From Moraxella sp. ZY210820 (lineage in GTDB: Bacteria > Pseudomonadota > Gammaproteobacteria > Pseudomonadales > Moraxellaceae): a DNA stretch of 64,000 nt. Made by a program: the position numbers and the translations under genes. This document shows positions 11,801-24,348 of this stretch, piece after piece (positions within the stretch are counted from its first letter, which is position 1; every line of letters begins with the position of its first letter). Location of the stretch: contig NZ_CP089978.1 of the NCBI RefSeq assembly GCF_030674635.1, forward strand, positions 930,001 through 994,000, written 5' to 3'. The notes under the pieces were generated by a model. That model saw only the letters and a program-made list of their open reading frames with translations, did not search any database and had not been told where the DNA came from.

Positions 11801-12961
11801 TTATAATGCTGATTTTAAAACATCAACTTTATCAGTTTTTTCCCAAGTAAAGGCAGTTTCAGAACCAATACGACCAAAATGTCCATATGAAGCAGTTTGT
11901 TTATACATAGGTTGTAATAAATTCAACATACGTGTAATACCATAAGGACGTAAGTCAAAACATTCACGCACTAATGCGATAATTTGTTCATCAGAGATCT
12001 TACCTGTACCAAATGTATTAATCGAAATAGATGTCGGCTCTGCTACGCCAATAGCATAACTGACTTGGATTTCACATTTATCCGCTAAACCAGCTGCTAC
12101 AATATTTTTGGCAACATAACGCCCTGCATAAGCAGCACTTCTATCTACTTTTGATGGGTCTTTACCAGAGAATGCTCCGCCACCATGACGAGCCATACCG
12201 CCATAAGTATCGACAATGATTTTACGACCTGTTAAACCACAATCGCCTACAGGTCCACCGATAATAAATAATCCTGTAGGGTTGATGTGGAATTTAGTAT
12301 CAGCATGGAACATTTCAGCAGGGATAATTGGTTTAATAATTTCTTCAATTACAGCTTCTTTTAATTTGCTTTGTGAAATATCTGGGTCATGTTGAGTTGA
12401 TAAAACCACTGCATCTAAGCGTACAGGCTGACCATTTTCATACGCAAACGTAACTTGGCTTTTTGCATCTGGACGTAACCATGGTAATTGACCACTACGG
12501 CGTAATTCTGATTGACGCTCCATTAAACGGTGAGCATATAAAATTGGAGCTGGCATTAATACATCTGTTTCACGGCTAGCGTAACCAAACATTAAGCCTT
12601 GATCGCCTGCACCTTGATCTTCAGGTTTTTGACGATCGACCCCTTGAGCGATTTCAGGTGATTGTTTACCAATCATATTCATTACCGCACAAGTTGCTCC
12701 ATCGAAACCTAAATCAGAATGAGCATAGCCAATACCTTTAACAGTTTGACGCACAATTTCTTCGAAATCGACATTAGCGGTTGTGGTAATTTCACCTGCT
12801 AGAACAACTGCACCTGTTTTTACTAAGGTTTCACACGCTACACGAGCATAAGGGTCTTGTTTTAAAATGGCATCTAAAATTGCATCGCTGATTTGGTCAG
12901 CCATTTTATCTGGGTGTCCTTCACTTACAGACTCTGAAGTGAATACTGAATATTCTTTCAT
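11801..12961 (-). CDS. metK: S-adenosylmethionine synthase
   Basis: 386 residues, the standard MetK length. The enzyme makes S-adenosylmethionine from methionine and ATP. Visible motifs are [13 protein letters not shown] at the N-terminus, [12 protein letters not shown], the P-loop-like [16 protein letters not shown], and the C-terminal [16 protein letters not shown]. It is a monocistronic unit with its own terminator and a 196-bp upstream region without genes. No SAM riboswitch structure was evident there. Confidence 0.97.
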   Translation of the reverse strand: MKEYSVFTSESVSEGHPDKMADQISDAILDAILKQDPYARVACETLVKTGAVVLAGEITTTANVDFEEIVRQTVKGIGYAHSDLGFDGATCAVMNMIGKQSPEIAQGVDRQKPEDQGAGDQGLMFGYASRETDVLMPAPILYAHRLMERQSELRRSGQLPWLRPDAKSQVTFAYENGQPVRLDAVVLSTQHDPDISQSKLKEAVIEEIIKPIIPAEMFHADTKFHINPTGLFIIGGPVGDCGLTGRKIIVDTYGGMARHGGGAFSGKDPSKVDRSAAYAGRYVAKNIVAAGLADKCEIQVSYAIGVAEPTSISINTFGTGKISDEQIIALVRECFDLRPYGITRMLNLLQPMYKQTASYGHFGRIGSETAFTWEKTDKVDVLKSAL

Positions 12962-13157
12962 AATTAAACCTATGTTTAAGTGTAGAAAGATTTAAATTGC
13001 TTTTCAAAGGAATCGATTAACGAAATGACAGTTCATCATTAAAATGTTTGCCATATTTGGAAAGAAATCTAAATCTGATTAAATTTTCCTATTTTATAAT
13101 AGAGTGATGTTGAATGATAGTATTTTAAATTAAAATTACATGAAATAATTTTAGGAT

Positions 13158-15522
<2,365 letters not shown>

Positions 15523-15621
15523 TTATCTCGATATAAAAATGATGATAGAATGAACTATCATCATGTGATATGTGGGGAAATGGTTATTCGCCCACGTATG
15601 TATGTTCAAAATGAAGTCGTA

Positions 15622-16569
15622 TTAGGATTGATTTTCGCTTACATACATCTTAATTGCACTACGCAAATCTTGTTCCATTTGTGATGTTAATTCATTACGA
15701 TGCCCATCAAAAATACGTCCTTTTAATTCACGTGTCATACGGTGCATACTAGTCATCATCATATCATAGCCTGTTACTGCATCATAATGTGGTAGTGTAA
15801 GGAAAAAGACAACCGCATTAATCGGTTCATTTACCATTGTATTAATATCGAATGGTTCTGTTGTGCCATCATAAGTACGTTTTGCTAATGAGAACATATG
15901 GTAAAAATCGCCATTTTCATCTTGATGATAACGATGGAAATAATTTTCTTCACCAAAACGTAAACCGTAACGGTCTAAAATCTTTAAGAAGCGGTCGCCT
16001 TTTAAATCATGGTCATCTAAATAAACATAAAACTCCATGACTTGTTCGGCATATTCTTCACTTTCGTCATCATCTTGATTATCTAAGTTAGCAATCAATA
16101 ATTCACTATCCCCTTGAAATTTTTCAATTTCTTTGACTTCAATATCAGGGTTAAGTTGTAAGATTTCAGGTTTATGTTCGGTTTCAGTTTGTTCTGTTGC
16201 TATTACAGTGGGTGCTTCATCAGTAATATTTTCATTTTTACTTTCTATTGGGTGAACAAATGGCTCATCATCAGTCTGACGATTGACTATAGGTTCAACA
16301 GAAGTTGTAGTTGAAGTGTTTTGGATGTCTTTATGTTCTTCATCTTGTTGGCTAATATTTTCCTGTTCTGCTTGTGCTTCGGCGAGTTGATGACGTACAT
16401 GACGTGGAATTACAGGTTGTGAAGTATGTGGGTCGATGTGTAATTCACTATCTAATGACAATGCCTTTGAGTCTCGATTACGGAACAATGCCTTGCCCAG
16501 TAAAATAAAACTACAAATCACCATGATAGCGGCTATGATATATAGCACGATAGATAAGAAAGTGTACAT
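15622..16569 (-). CDS. zipA: Cell division protein ZipA
   Basis: 315 residues. One N-terminal membrane helix (about residues 3-27, uncleaved) is followed by an acidic, Glu/Asp/Thr-rich linker of about 140 residues. A C-terminal ZipA domain follows (from about residue 175), with EFYVYLDDHDLKG, PINAVVFFLTLP and YDAVTGYDMMM segments. ZipA anchors the FtsZ ring to the inner membrane. Its ATG shares a base with the smc stop (TAATG), indicating translational coupling in the smc-zipA-ligA operon. Confidence 0.94.
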   Translation of the reverse strand: MYTFLSIVLYIIAAIMVICSFILLGKALFRNRDSKALSLDSELHIDPHTSQPVIPRHVRHQLAEAQAEQENISQQDEEHKDIQNTSTTTSVEPIVNRQTDDEPFVHPIESKNENITDEAPTVIATEQTETEHKPEILQLNPDIEVKEIEKFQGDSELLIANLDNQDDDESEEYAEQVMEFYVYLDDHDLKGDRFLKILDRYGLRFGEENYFHRYHQDENGDFYHMFSLAKRTYDGTTEPFDINTMVNEPINAVVFFLTLPHYDAVTGYDMMMTSMHRMTRELKGRIFDGHRNELTSQMEQDLRSAIKMYVSENQS

Positions 16570-19500
16570 TAGACTTGCTCCAACATAAGACCGAATTCTT
16601 TTGCTTGTTCAATATTAACCGCAACCAATTTTGAAGTTCCTGCTTCTGGCATGGTTACACCCAATAAATCTGTTGCCATTGTCATCGCCAATTTATTGTG
16701 GGTAATATAAATAAATTGTACTTGTTGCGATAATTCTGTGACTAAATTACAAAAACGTTGTACATTGGCATCATCAAGCGGGGCATCAACTTCATCTAGC
16801 ACACAAAATGGTGCAGGATTTAAGCGGAAAATAGCAAATACCAATGCCAACGCTGTGAGTGCTTTTTCACCTCCAGATAATAAAGCCAATGAGCTGTTAC
16901 GTTTACCCGGTGGGCGTGCCATTAATTTTACGCCTGATTGCCAATCATCTTCAAGTGTTAAACTGGCTTCGCCACCATTAAAAACTTTAGGAAATAATAC
17001 TTGTAATTCACGATTAATTTTATCAAAAGTATTCATGAATAAACTTTTGGTTTCTTGGTCTATACTTTTCATTGCTTCACGCAATTGTGTAACAGTAGTT
17101 TCCACATCGCTGATTTGATGACTTAATTCATTATGACGTTGCATAATGTCTTGATATTCTTCTGACGCAATTAAATTAACCGCACCTATTTTATCAAATT
17201 TTTCTTGTTTTTCCACTAATTGTGTTTGATGTTGTGCAATATCGATGCTTAAACCTAAAATTGCTTGAGCGTTTAGATGATGTAATTGCTCTTGCTGATG
17301 TTCAATATCTGATTTAACACTTTGCCATGCCAAGCGTTTATCTTCAAGTTTTTGACGTAAATCTTCATCTTGTTGTTGTAATTTTTGGCGTAATTCGGTG
17401 CGTTGTTGCTGTTTTTGTTGAGCGATATTTAAATCATCTTGCCACACTTGCCATGTACTTTGTAGTTCAACCGTAAGTTTTGCTTGATTATCAAGCTGTT
17501 GTTGTAAACTTGGTAACTCCATTTGTAAGGGCAATAATGTACTTTGCAACTGCTGATATTGTGTAGCTTGTTGTTGCACTTGTTTGCTTAAAAAACCATA
17601 ATCTTTTTCAAGTAATTCAATATCTTGTTTGCATTGCATTTGCTCTGCTTTTTTTGCTTGTAAGGTTGCAGATTGTTGCTCTAATAGCTGTTGTATATCT
17701 TCAAGCTGTTGCTCTAAATCATCAAGCAATAATTGTTTTGCTTGTAAATTAGGCATCAGTTGCTCTAATTTACTTTCAATCGCTTGTGTGTCAATTTGCC
17801 AATCATCTAATTGTAATAAATCATCGGCTAATTGTTGTTCAATTTGCTGATATTGTTCAGTTAGTTGTTGTTGCTGTGCTTGATTGGCGTGTTGCTGACT
17901 TTGCAATTTTACAATATCTAAATCAAGCTGTTTGAGCTGTTGCTCGATGTGTTTATGTTGATGTTTAAATTGCTGTATGTGTTGCTTATGTTGCTCAATT
18001 AAAGTGTTTTGTTGTTGATAATCAACATCAACTTGTTGTAATTGTTGCTCTAAATTTTTAATTAATTGTTCAACTTCTTGCAAGCGGATACGATGACTAA
18101 AAATCCCTTGTCCTGTTTGGCTTGGTTCATCATACAAAAGGGCAATTTGCCAATCCATGCCCAATAAATAGCCATCTAAAGTTAAAATTTGCTGTTCGGC
18201 TTGTAGTAAATGTTGTAGTGCAATCGCATCAGCATACTGTTCAATGATAATAATACGCTTAAAAAATTGCCATTGTGGTGCTTTAATCCAAGTCGCTAAG
18301 GTCGGATAAGTTTGTAGTTGTTCGTGCCAAGTATTTGATGTTCTATCATCAGAATTTACACAAATTTGTCGTGCGACATCAGATTTAAATGCGTGTGTTT
18401 CTGCGATAATATCAGCGTGTAACCAATCAGCAAGTACTTTTTCAATTAAACTTGCATGGTTTTTAGCGGGTTCAGTCAGCTCTAACTGCATAAATAAATG
18501 TTGATGATTTGCCGTTTGTGCCGATGTTTTAACCAATAATTGTTGCAAGTGGTTTTGTTCAGCTTGCAAAATTTTAATTTCGGCTTGAATTTGCTGGCGT
18601 TGTTGTTGAACCTGTTGATATTGTTGTTGTTGCTGTTCGTACTGTTGTTCAGCATGAGTGGACTGCTCAAGTAATTGATTTAATTGATGTTGTAATTGTT
18701 GTTGCTGTTGTAAATAGTCGCTTAATGTTTCATTATCAACTTGTTTAGCAAGTTGCTGACGTTGTGAAAGTAGCGTTTCTTGCTGTTGCTGTAAACGCTG
18801 ACAATTTTTTTGTAACTGTTGCTGTTGTACCAATAATTGCTGTTGTTGTTGCTGATATTGCTCAACTTGTTGTTTATATTGATTAAATTCTGCTTGTTGC
18901 TGTTGTTGTTGATGTTTTACATCTTGTAATTGTTGTTGTGTATTTTGCCATGCCTGTTGAGCAATTAGACTTTGCTCATTACCATGTTCAGCTTGCTCAT
19001 GTAGTTGTTCAAGTTGTAATTCAAGTAATTTGACTTTTTCAATATCTTGTTCTTTGTGTTGTTCGATATTGATGATTTGTTGCTGTGTTTGTTCAAATAA
19101 ATTACGTTTTTGCACCACTTGGGCAGTTAATTCTGCCAAGCGTTTTTCTGCATTTTTCCATTCGTCTTGTAATGGGGCGGATTGTTCTAACAAGTTTTGA
19201 AAGGCATTTTGCTCATGTTGAAATTCGGCTTCAATTTTATGTAATTCAACACGCAAGTCCTTAAATACATCGCTTAAACTCGTAAGCTCATGTTGATATT
19301 GGGTTTGACGTTGCTGATTTTGCTCAAGTTGATAAGATAATAATTCTACTTTTAACGTATGAATTTCATTTTCTAATTGTTTATATTGCAGTGCAGTTTT
19401 AACTTGACGTTCTAGGGCTTTTAATTGTTTTTCAAGTTCGTTATCAATATCATGTAAACGAGCTAAATTATGTTCAGCTTGTTCTAAATGTTGTAAGGTT

Positions 19501-20036
19501 TCTTTACGGCGTGCTTGATAACGTGATACGCCTGCTGCTTCTTCAATAAATACACGCATTTCATCAGGTTTTGCATCGACTAAACGGCTAATCATACCTT
19601 GTTCAATCACAGCATACGAGCGAGGCCCTAAACCTGTGCCTAAGAAAATATCGGTAATATCTTTACGACGACAGCGAGTGCCGTTTAAAAAATATTCAGA
19701 CTTGCCATCACGAGTAACTTGGCGGCGGACGGCTAACTCAGTATAAGCATTGTAAGCACCACCCAATTTCCCATAAGTATTATCAAAACGTAATTCTACA
19801 CTTGCCATACCCACAGGTTTGCGTTGAGCTGTTCCTGTAAAAATCACATCCTGCATTGAGCCACCACGCAATTGACGTGCTGATGATTCACCCATCACCC
19901 AACGAATCGCGTCAATGACATTGGATTTACCACAACCATTTGGACCAACCACCGCCGTGCGGTTGTCTTTAAAATGTAAAGTGGTACTATCTGCAAAGGA
20001 TTTAAATCCAGATAATTTTAAACTACTTAAACGCAT
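16569..20036 (-). CDS. smc: Chromosome segregation ATPase SMC
   Basis: 1155 residues, full-length SMC. The N-terminal Walker A GPNGCGKSN (31-39), a long coiled coil, the hinge (around residues 510-640), a second coiled coil, and the C-terminal signature LSGGEKAL and Walker B VLDEVDAPLDD are all present. It forms the condensin complex that compacts and separates chromosomes. The coiled coils are extremely glutamine-rich, with runs of up to six Q, encoded mainly by CAA/CAG (seen as TTG on the plus strand). No scpAB genes are nearby. Divergent from the YgjP-like gene. Confidence 0.97.
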   Translation of the reverse strand: MRLSSLKLSGFKSFADSTTLHFKDNRTAVVGPNGCGKSNVIDAIRWVMGESSARQLRGGSMQDVIFTGTAQRKPVGMASVELRFDNTYGKLGGAYNAYTELAVRRQVTRDGKSEYFLNGTRCRRKDITDIFLGTGLGPRSYAVIEQGMISRLVDAKPDEMRVFIEEAAGVSRYQARRKETLQHLEQAEHNLARLHDIDNELEKQLKALERQVKTALQYKQLENEIHTLKVELLSYQLEQNQQRQTQYQHELTSLSDVFKDLRVELHKIEAEFQHEQNAFQNLLEQSAPLQDEWKNAEKRLAELTAQVVQKRNLFEQTQQQIINIEQHKEQDIEKVKLLELQLEQLHEQAEHGNEQSLIAQQAWQNTQQQLQDVKHQQQQQQAEFNQYKQQVEQYQQQQQQLLVQQQQLQKNCQRLQQQQETLLSQRQQLAKQVDNETLSDYLQQQQQLQHQLNQLLEQSTHAEQQYEQQQQQYQQVQQQRQQIQAEIKILQAEQNHLQQLLVKTSAQTANHQHLFMQLELTEPAKNHASLIEKVLADWLHADIIAETHAFKSDVARQICVNSDDRTSNTWHEQLQTYPTLATWIKAPQWQFFKRIIIIEQYADAIALQHLLQAEQQILTLDGYLLGMDWQIALLYDEPSQTGQGIFSHRIRLQEVEQLIKNLEQQLQQVDVDYQQQNTLIEQHKQHIQQFKHQHKHIEQQLKQLDLDIVKLQSQQHANQAQQQQLTEQYQQIEQQLADDLLQLDDWQIDTQAIESKLEQLMPNLQAKQLLLDDLEQQLEDIQQLLEQQSATLQAKKAEQMQCKQDIELLEKDYGFLSKQVQQQATQYQQLQSTLLPLQMELPSLQQQLDNQAKLTVELQSTWQVWQDDLNIAQQKQQQRTELRQKLQQQDEDLRQKLEDKRLAWQSVKSDIEHQQEQLHHLNAQAILGLSIDIAQHQTQLVEKQEKFDKIGAVNLIASEEYQDIMQRHNELSHQISDVETTVTQLREAMKSIDQETKSLFMNTFDKINRELQVLFPKVFNGGEASLTLEDDWQSGVKLMARPPGKRNSSLALLSGGEKALTALALVFAIFRLNPAPFCVLDEVDAPLDDANVQRFCNLVTELSQQVQFIYITHNKLAMTMATDLLGVTMPEAGTSKLVAVNIEQAKEFGLMLEQV

Positions 20037-20114
20037 AGAATATTCAATATTAACAAGAAATTGTTACAAATCATAAAAAAGTGAAATTATAACATTTACC
20101 ACATAAAAAATCTG

Positions 20115-20120
20115 TATAAT
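20115..20120 (+). promoter_or_regulatory. Possible -10 element for the YgjP-like gene
   Basis: A consensus TATAAT lies 31 bases before the ATG at 20151, preceded by TG. No convincing -35 box stands 16-18 bases upstream. Confidence 0.35.
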
Positions 20121-20150
20121 ATTAGCATTTTCTAGTGATTAAAAAATAGT

Positions 20151-20810
20151 ATGTACATCAACTTACATGGTGATTTACCTGCAATACGGCTTAAATATCA
20201 TGCACGAGCCAAGTATTTAAAACTCAAAATTCAACACCAAACGATTGAATTGGTGTCTCCACCTTATGTTGATGAAAAAACGATTTTATCATTTTTACAC
20301 GCTCAACAAGCATGGTTATTAGAAGAATGGCAACCAATTCAGCCTGTGCAAAGTTTAAACTTGTTTAATAATCATACGCAACAGCAACAAAAAATTCATG
20401 TTGAAATGTTAGAGAATTGTAAATATTTATATCAATATCAGCAAAATTGTTTGATTGTTGATAAGGCTCGGCATGATTTGGCGATTAAAACTTTTATCCA
20501 GCGTTATGCCAAAATTCATCTTCCGCCTTATTTAATGCAAATTGCACACGAGATGGGCATTAAGGTTAATAAAATATCAATTCGCCATGCTAAAACTCGT
20601 TGGGGAAGTTGTAATCAACGGCAGGATATTATGCTCAATGCTTATTTGGTGTGTTGTCCGCAAACATTAATTCGTTATGTGTGTATTCATGAATTGGCAC
20701 ATATTGTGCATTTTAATCATAGTCCGCAATTTTGGGCATTTGTTGAGCAATTTGATGGTTATTATAAACAACATCAACAAGCATTAAAACAGATACAAAT
20801 TCCATTTTAA
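20151..20810 (+). CDS. YgjP/SprT-like zinc metallopeptidase (DUF45)
   Basis: 219 residues of the M48-like metal-dependent hydrolase family (YgjP, WLM-like). The zinc site is CIHELAH (HELAH at 180-184) with a third ligand His190 in HFNHSPQFW, and the family hallmark KTRWGSC (148-154) is present. The natural substrate is not established for the family. Divergent from smc. The start has no strong ribosome site, but it matches the usual N-terminal length. Confidence 0.9.
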   Translation: MYINLHGDLPAIRLKYHARAKYLKLKIQHQTIELVSPPYVDEKTILSFLHAQQAWLLEEWQPIQPVQSLNLFNNHTQQQQKIHVEMLENCKYLYQYQQNCLIVDKARHDLAIKTFIQRYAKIHLPPYLMQIAHEMGIKVNKISIRHAKTRWGSCNQRQDIMLNAYLVCCPQTLIRYVCIHELAHIVHFNHSPQFWAFVEQFDGYYKQHQQALKQIQIPF

Positions 20811-20878
20811 TTGAGATGATTTTATATAATTATGCTAAAATGATAGATACTTTATGACTAAATTAGGTGATATAGCTG

Positions 20879-21442
20879 ATGGGTGCAATTATTTTCTTCT
20901 TATTATTTTTTGTACTGATTTTAGGTTCAATTGTTATACGCAATCGTATTATTATGCATTTCAATGCGACTCAACGTGCATGGGCTGATGTTATTTCATA
21001 TGAACGTCAAAAAATTCATACTTTAGAACAATTACAACATATTGTAGAGCAATATAGTCAATTTGAGCAAAGTACGCTGACTCAAGTGATTGCATTACGC
21101 CAAAATATTGCTAATTTAAATGTCAATGACAGCCAACAAATTCATCAAATTGAAGTAATGAGCCGTGAGTTAATGAAAAGTTTAAATGTGGTTATTGAAA
21201 ATTATCCTGAATTGAAAAGTAATGAATTGTATATGCAAATGATGAAAAATATTGATGAGCAAAATAATAATGTATCGGCAGGGATTACTATTTTTAATCG
21301 TAATGTTGAATGGTTTAATAATTATATCCAAATTTTCCCCAATAATTGGATTAATACCATTTTTACGGGTAAAAAAGCTTTACGTCCATTTCAAGATGCT
21401 CAAGCTCAACAGCAATTTAATTATAAACCCAAATTTCATTAA
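20879..21442 (+). CDS. lemA: LemA family protein
   Basis: 187 residues. One N-terminal membrane helix (residues 2-20) precedes an all-helical cytoplasmic or periplasmic domain. The C-terminal segment YPELKSNELYMQMM, then FNRNVEWFNNYIQIFPNNWI, fits the LemA pattern, where YPDLKAN is followed by YN-x-NxxFP. The central part is more divergent than usual. TAGGTGA nine bases upstream supports this start. The role of LemA in bacteria is not well defined. Confidence 0.8.
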   Translation: MGAIIFFLLFFVLILGSIVIRNRIIMHFNATQRAWADVISYERQKIHTLEQLQHIVEQYSQFEQSTLTQVIALRQNIANLNVNDSQQIHQIEVMSRELMKSLNVVIENYPELKSNELYMQMMKNIDEQNNNVSAGITIFNRNVEWFNNYIQIFPNNWINTIFTGKKALRPFQDAQAQQQFNYKPKFH

Positions 21443-21473
21443 ATTAGAATAATTGTCATGGTTAACATTTTGA

Positions 21474-22364
21474 TTATACTTGATTTTTATAAAATTTTCT
21501 TTGTTTATAAACGTTTAATGCACCTTCATAAGCTAAAATCAATACAGCAAACCAAATTGCTACGTAAGTAAACCATTCCTGTCCACTAATGCTTTCACCT
21601 AAGATTAATGATGCCATGGCTAATAAAACAGGTTCAACATAACTCAGTAACCCAAATAAACTAAAACTTAATAAACGACTGGCTAGTAAATAACTCCCTA
21701 AACCGATAGCACTTAATAAACCAAAACCAAGCATAATCGGTAAAAATGAAACTTGTTCTACGATTCGCCCTAAATCTGATGTACTGATAAAATATAGTGC
21801 AATAGGTAAAATAATGACAATATCCCAGAAAAAACCGCCTAAATTATTCGTACCAATTTTAGTGCGTAACCAAAAATAAGCAGAATAGCCGATTGCCACT
21901 AAACAAGTTTCCCATGCAATGTGTCCCACTCGCCAAATTTCATGTCCTACACCTACGCAAGCACAACATACGGCAAATATTTGTAGTCTTGATAATTGTT
22001 CTTTTAAAAATACACGTCCAATTAATACCATGACGAGTGGGAGTAAAAAATATCCTAAAGAGACTTGTAATCCTCGTCCCATCACAGGTCCCCACATAAA
22101 TAACCATAATTGGGAACAGCCTAAAATTGATGTGAGTATTAATAAGGGAATGATTTTAGGCTCATGTTTAATGCGTTGATATAATTGTTTAATGTGTTGA
22201 ATATCACCACTTAATTTTGCAAATAGCCAAATAAAGGGTAAAGTCATCAGCATTCGCCAACCGAAAACTTGATAACTATCTAAGCCTGTAAGTAATTGAC
22301 TATATAGATATAATAATGCAAAAATACAAGATGCAATGAGTGATAAAACAACACCTTTAACCAT
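21474..22364 (-). CDS. EamA-family transporter, RarD-like
   Basis: 296 residues with about ten hydrophobic helices and two EamA repeats, the architecture of drug/metabolite transporters. The opening KGVVLSLIASCIFALLYLYS, the central WLRTKIG and GLLSYVEPVLLA near the C-terminus resemble RarD. The substrate cannot be told from sequence. It follows cysE by five bases on the same strand and is probably in its transcript. Confidence 0.85.
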   Translation of the reverse strand: MVKGVVLSLIASCIFALLYLYSQLLTGLDSYQVFGWRMLMTLPFIWLFAKLSGDIQHIKQLYQRIKHEPKIIPLLILTSILGCSQLWLFMWGPVMGRGLQVSLGYFLLPLVMVLIGRVFLKEQLSRLQIFAVCCACVGVGHEIWRVGHIAWETCLVAIGYSAYFWLRTKIGTNNLGGFFWDIVIILPIALYFISTSDLGRIVEQVSFLPIMLGFGLLSAIGLGSYLLASRLLSFSLFGLLSYVEPVLLAMASLILGESISGQEWFTYVAIWFAVLILAYEGALNVYKQRKFYKNQV

Positions 22365-22369
22365 ATTGA

Positions 22370-23185
22370 TTAATCCGAGTTTTTGTGATGGGTTGTTGAT
22401 GAGCTTTCACAAATACGGCGTAATTCTGCTAGAGTATTTAACTCTTCTTCACTAAATTGTTCACTTAGTTCAGTTTGCTGATAGGTTGGGTCGAGCATTG
22501 ATAATCGTTGGCACATGACATCTAAACGCTGTTCTGTGGTTTGAATACGCTCCATTAAAATACGAATACCAATAATCATTGGGTCAGATTGGTCTTGACT
22601 GGTAGCATAGGCTTGGAATTGTTCTGATGTACTATCAGCAGATAATTTTGGTTTATCCTGTTGATTTTTATAAATATAACGTGCGGGGTTGCCTACGGCT
22701 GTTGTTTGTTCAGGTACAGGTTTAGTAACAACTGCATTTGAGCCAATTTTTGCATTTTTACCAACCGTAAAAGGTCCTAAAATTTTTGCACCTGCACCTA
22801 CGACAACGCCGTCTTCTAAAGTTGGGTGACGTTTACCTTTATTCCATGTTGTCCCGCCTAAAGTTACACCGTGATAAAGTGTAACATCATCGCCAATTTC
22901 GGCTGTTTCACCAATCACAACCCCCATACCATGATCAATAAAAAAGCGTTTACCGATTTTTGCACCGGGGTGAATTTCAATGCCTGTCGCAAAACGGCTA
23001 AATGATGATAATAAACGAGCTGAGCCTTTATATTCTTTTTGCCAAAGTTGATGAGCAATGCGGTGCATAATTAAGGCGTGAATGCCGGGATAAGTCGTTA
23101 AAACTTCTAATGTGTTACGAGCAGCAGGGTCTCGTGCAAAAACGGCTTGTACATCTTCTTTAATCTGTTTGAATTGCTTGAACAT
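22370..23185 (-). CDS. cysE: Serine O-acetyltransferase
   Basis: 271 residues from the ATG at 23185, which has AAAGG eight bases upstream (the longer frame from 23236 overlaps trmJ and is rejected). CysE acetylates serine as the first step of cysteine synthesis. The helical N-terminal part ([15 protein letters not shown]) is followed by the left-handed beta-helix, with [22 protein letters not shown] and the catalytic His-Asp surroundings [19 protein letters not shown]. The C-terminal tail, about 70 residues beyond the helix, is longer than in E. coli. It lies directly after trmJ, a common pairing. Confidence 0.95.
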   Translation of the reverse strand: MFKQFKQIKEDVQAVFARDPAARNTLEVLTTYPGIHALIMHRIAHQLWQKEYKGSARLLSSFSRFATGIEIHPGAKIGKRFFIDHGMGVVIGETAEIGDDVTLYHGVTLGGTTWNKGKRHPTLEDGVVVGAGAKILGPFTVGKNAKIGSNAVVTKPVPEQTTAVGNPARYIYKNQQDKPKLSADSTSEQFQAYATSQDQSDPMIIGIRILMERIQTTEQRLDVMCQRLSMLDPTYQQTELSEQFSEEELNTLAELRRICESSSTTHHKNSD

Positions 23186-23196
23186 AGTGATTACCT

Positions 23197-23970
23197 TTAT
23201 TTTGTGTTTTTTGATGATGGATTTGGTGCTTGCCATTGTCCATTTTTCAAGGCTTGTACACGGCTAAAAATACCTCTTAACAGTTGATATTCCATACGGT
23301 CTAAATGTATGCGTCCAAATAATCGGCGTAAACGTAAGGGCAATAGGCGTGGATTATCTGGGTCTAAGAAATCAATATCGACTAACATTTGCTCTAAATG
23401 TGGGTAAAATTGGTGCATTTGTTGTTGCGTAACTAAAGGCTCGTCCCAATAATCGGCTTGTGCAATGGGCTGTTGTTCTAAAGTTGCCATACGCAATTCA
23501 TAACACACGATTTGAATTGCTTGAGCGACATTGAGTACGCCATAATCATCATTGGTTGGAATAGTGAGATGATGTGTGGCTAAGGCCAATTCTTCGTTGG
23601 TTAAACCTCTATCTTCACGTCCAAAAATGATAGCAGTTTGATGGTGGGGCATACGTTGGCACTGCTGATTAATCATGTGTGCGGCTTGCCGTGCTGTAAC
23701 CAATTGCCAAGCGATATGGCGACTTCTAGCACTTGTTGCAAAAACCCAATGACAATCAGCAATGGCTTGTTCTAAACGCTCAACTACTTGAATTTGTGGA
23801 ATTAAATCTTTAGCACCTGCTGAAAGTGCTTCAATATCAGGGTGGGGGAAATATTTTGGGGCGACCAAAACCAGTTGGTTTAATCCCATCGTTTTCATTG
23901 CTCTTAATGCACTTCCGATATTGGCAGGAAGGGTCGTATTAACCATGACAATTTTAATTGAATGCAACAT
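23197..23970 (-). CDS. trmJ: tRNA (cytidine/uridine-2'-O)-methyltransferase TrmJ
   Basis: About 257 residues of the SpoU/TrmH family. Knotted SAM-binding motifs are [27 protein letters not shown] and [15 protein letters not shown], which align with E. coli TrmJ that methylates position 32 of tRNA. The ATG at 23970 ([12 protein letters not shown]) matches the usual N-terminus; an upstream TTG would add seven hydrophobic residues. The C-terminal [14 protein letters not shown] segment is typical. Followed by cysE, 11 bases later. Confidence 0.93.
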   Translation of the reverse strand: MLHSIKIVMVNTTLPANIGSALRAMKTMGLNQLVLVAPKYFPHPDIEALSAGAKDLIPQIQVVERLEQAIADCHWVFATSARSRHIAWQLVTARQAAHMINQQCQRMPHHQTAIIFGREDRGLTNEELALATHHLTIPTNDDYGVLNVAQAIQIVCYELRMATLEQQPIAQADYWDEPLVTQQQMHQFYPHLEQMLVDIDFLDPDNPRLLPLRLRRLFGRIHLDRMEYQLLRGIFSRVQALKNGQWQAPNPSSKNTK

Positions 23971-24348
23971 AAAAATGATAAATAAAATCAATGCTTAAAA
24001 ATATAGCACATTATAGGGGAAATAGGCATGGAATGAAATAGATTATAATGTCATTCTTAACTCAAATTTAGATTATTTTTTATACAATAACTCAAATTGT
24101 AATGGCGGATTCCCTAAATTGCGATTTAGAACAAAACAAAAGTTATGAGCTAAGATTTTTGGGATACATCGATGAGATAAATGCCATTTATTTAACAATC
24201 AGGCGATGGCAGATGTAATGAAGGATTTTTATACCAAAAATCCTAATGAGATGGATATTGTTAAATTTTTTGGTTCGGTAAAATAACACTTGTTTTAATA
24301 GTTTTTTTATTTTAGAATGGGTAGAAATTTAAATTTTAGGAGACAGTT
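23971..24348. other. 378-bp stretch without an intact gene
   Basis: Between trmJ and the first immunity-like gene. It holds the toxin remnant listed separately and a T-rich stretch at 24287-24315. A leader at about 24319-24348 (GTAGAAATTTAAATTTTAGG) is nearly repeated before the second immunity gene at 25185-25204. The rest, 23990-24160, shows nothing I can assign. Confidence 0.6.
24160..24286 (+). pseudogene. Remnant of an HNH/AHH toxin N-terminal region
   Basis: An open stretch (24188-24286) encodes LFNNQAMADV, then MKDFYTKNPNEMDI and KFFGSVK before a stop. It closely matches residues 42-72 of the large RTX toxin gene that starts at 25954 (LFDNDRMAN, MKEFHTKNPDGMNI, RFFGSVR). The 30 bases before it look like frameshifted matching sequence. 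The homology stops exactly where the intact protein would continue with the HSGGH motif. It is joined to a terminator-like stretch (AAAATAACACTTG) also found at 25145-25156. This is the oldest of three toxin ends in the locus. Confidence 0.75.

Noticed and set aside
12962-13157. SAM riboswitch before metK
   Set aside because: No recognisable SAM-binding core; the region is low-complexity A/T sequence.
22370-23236. CysE starting at 23236
   Set aside because: Would overlap trmJ, and the extra residues are not in the family. The ATG at 23185 has a good ribosome site.
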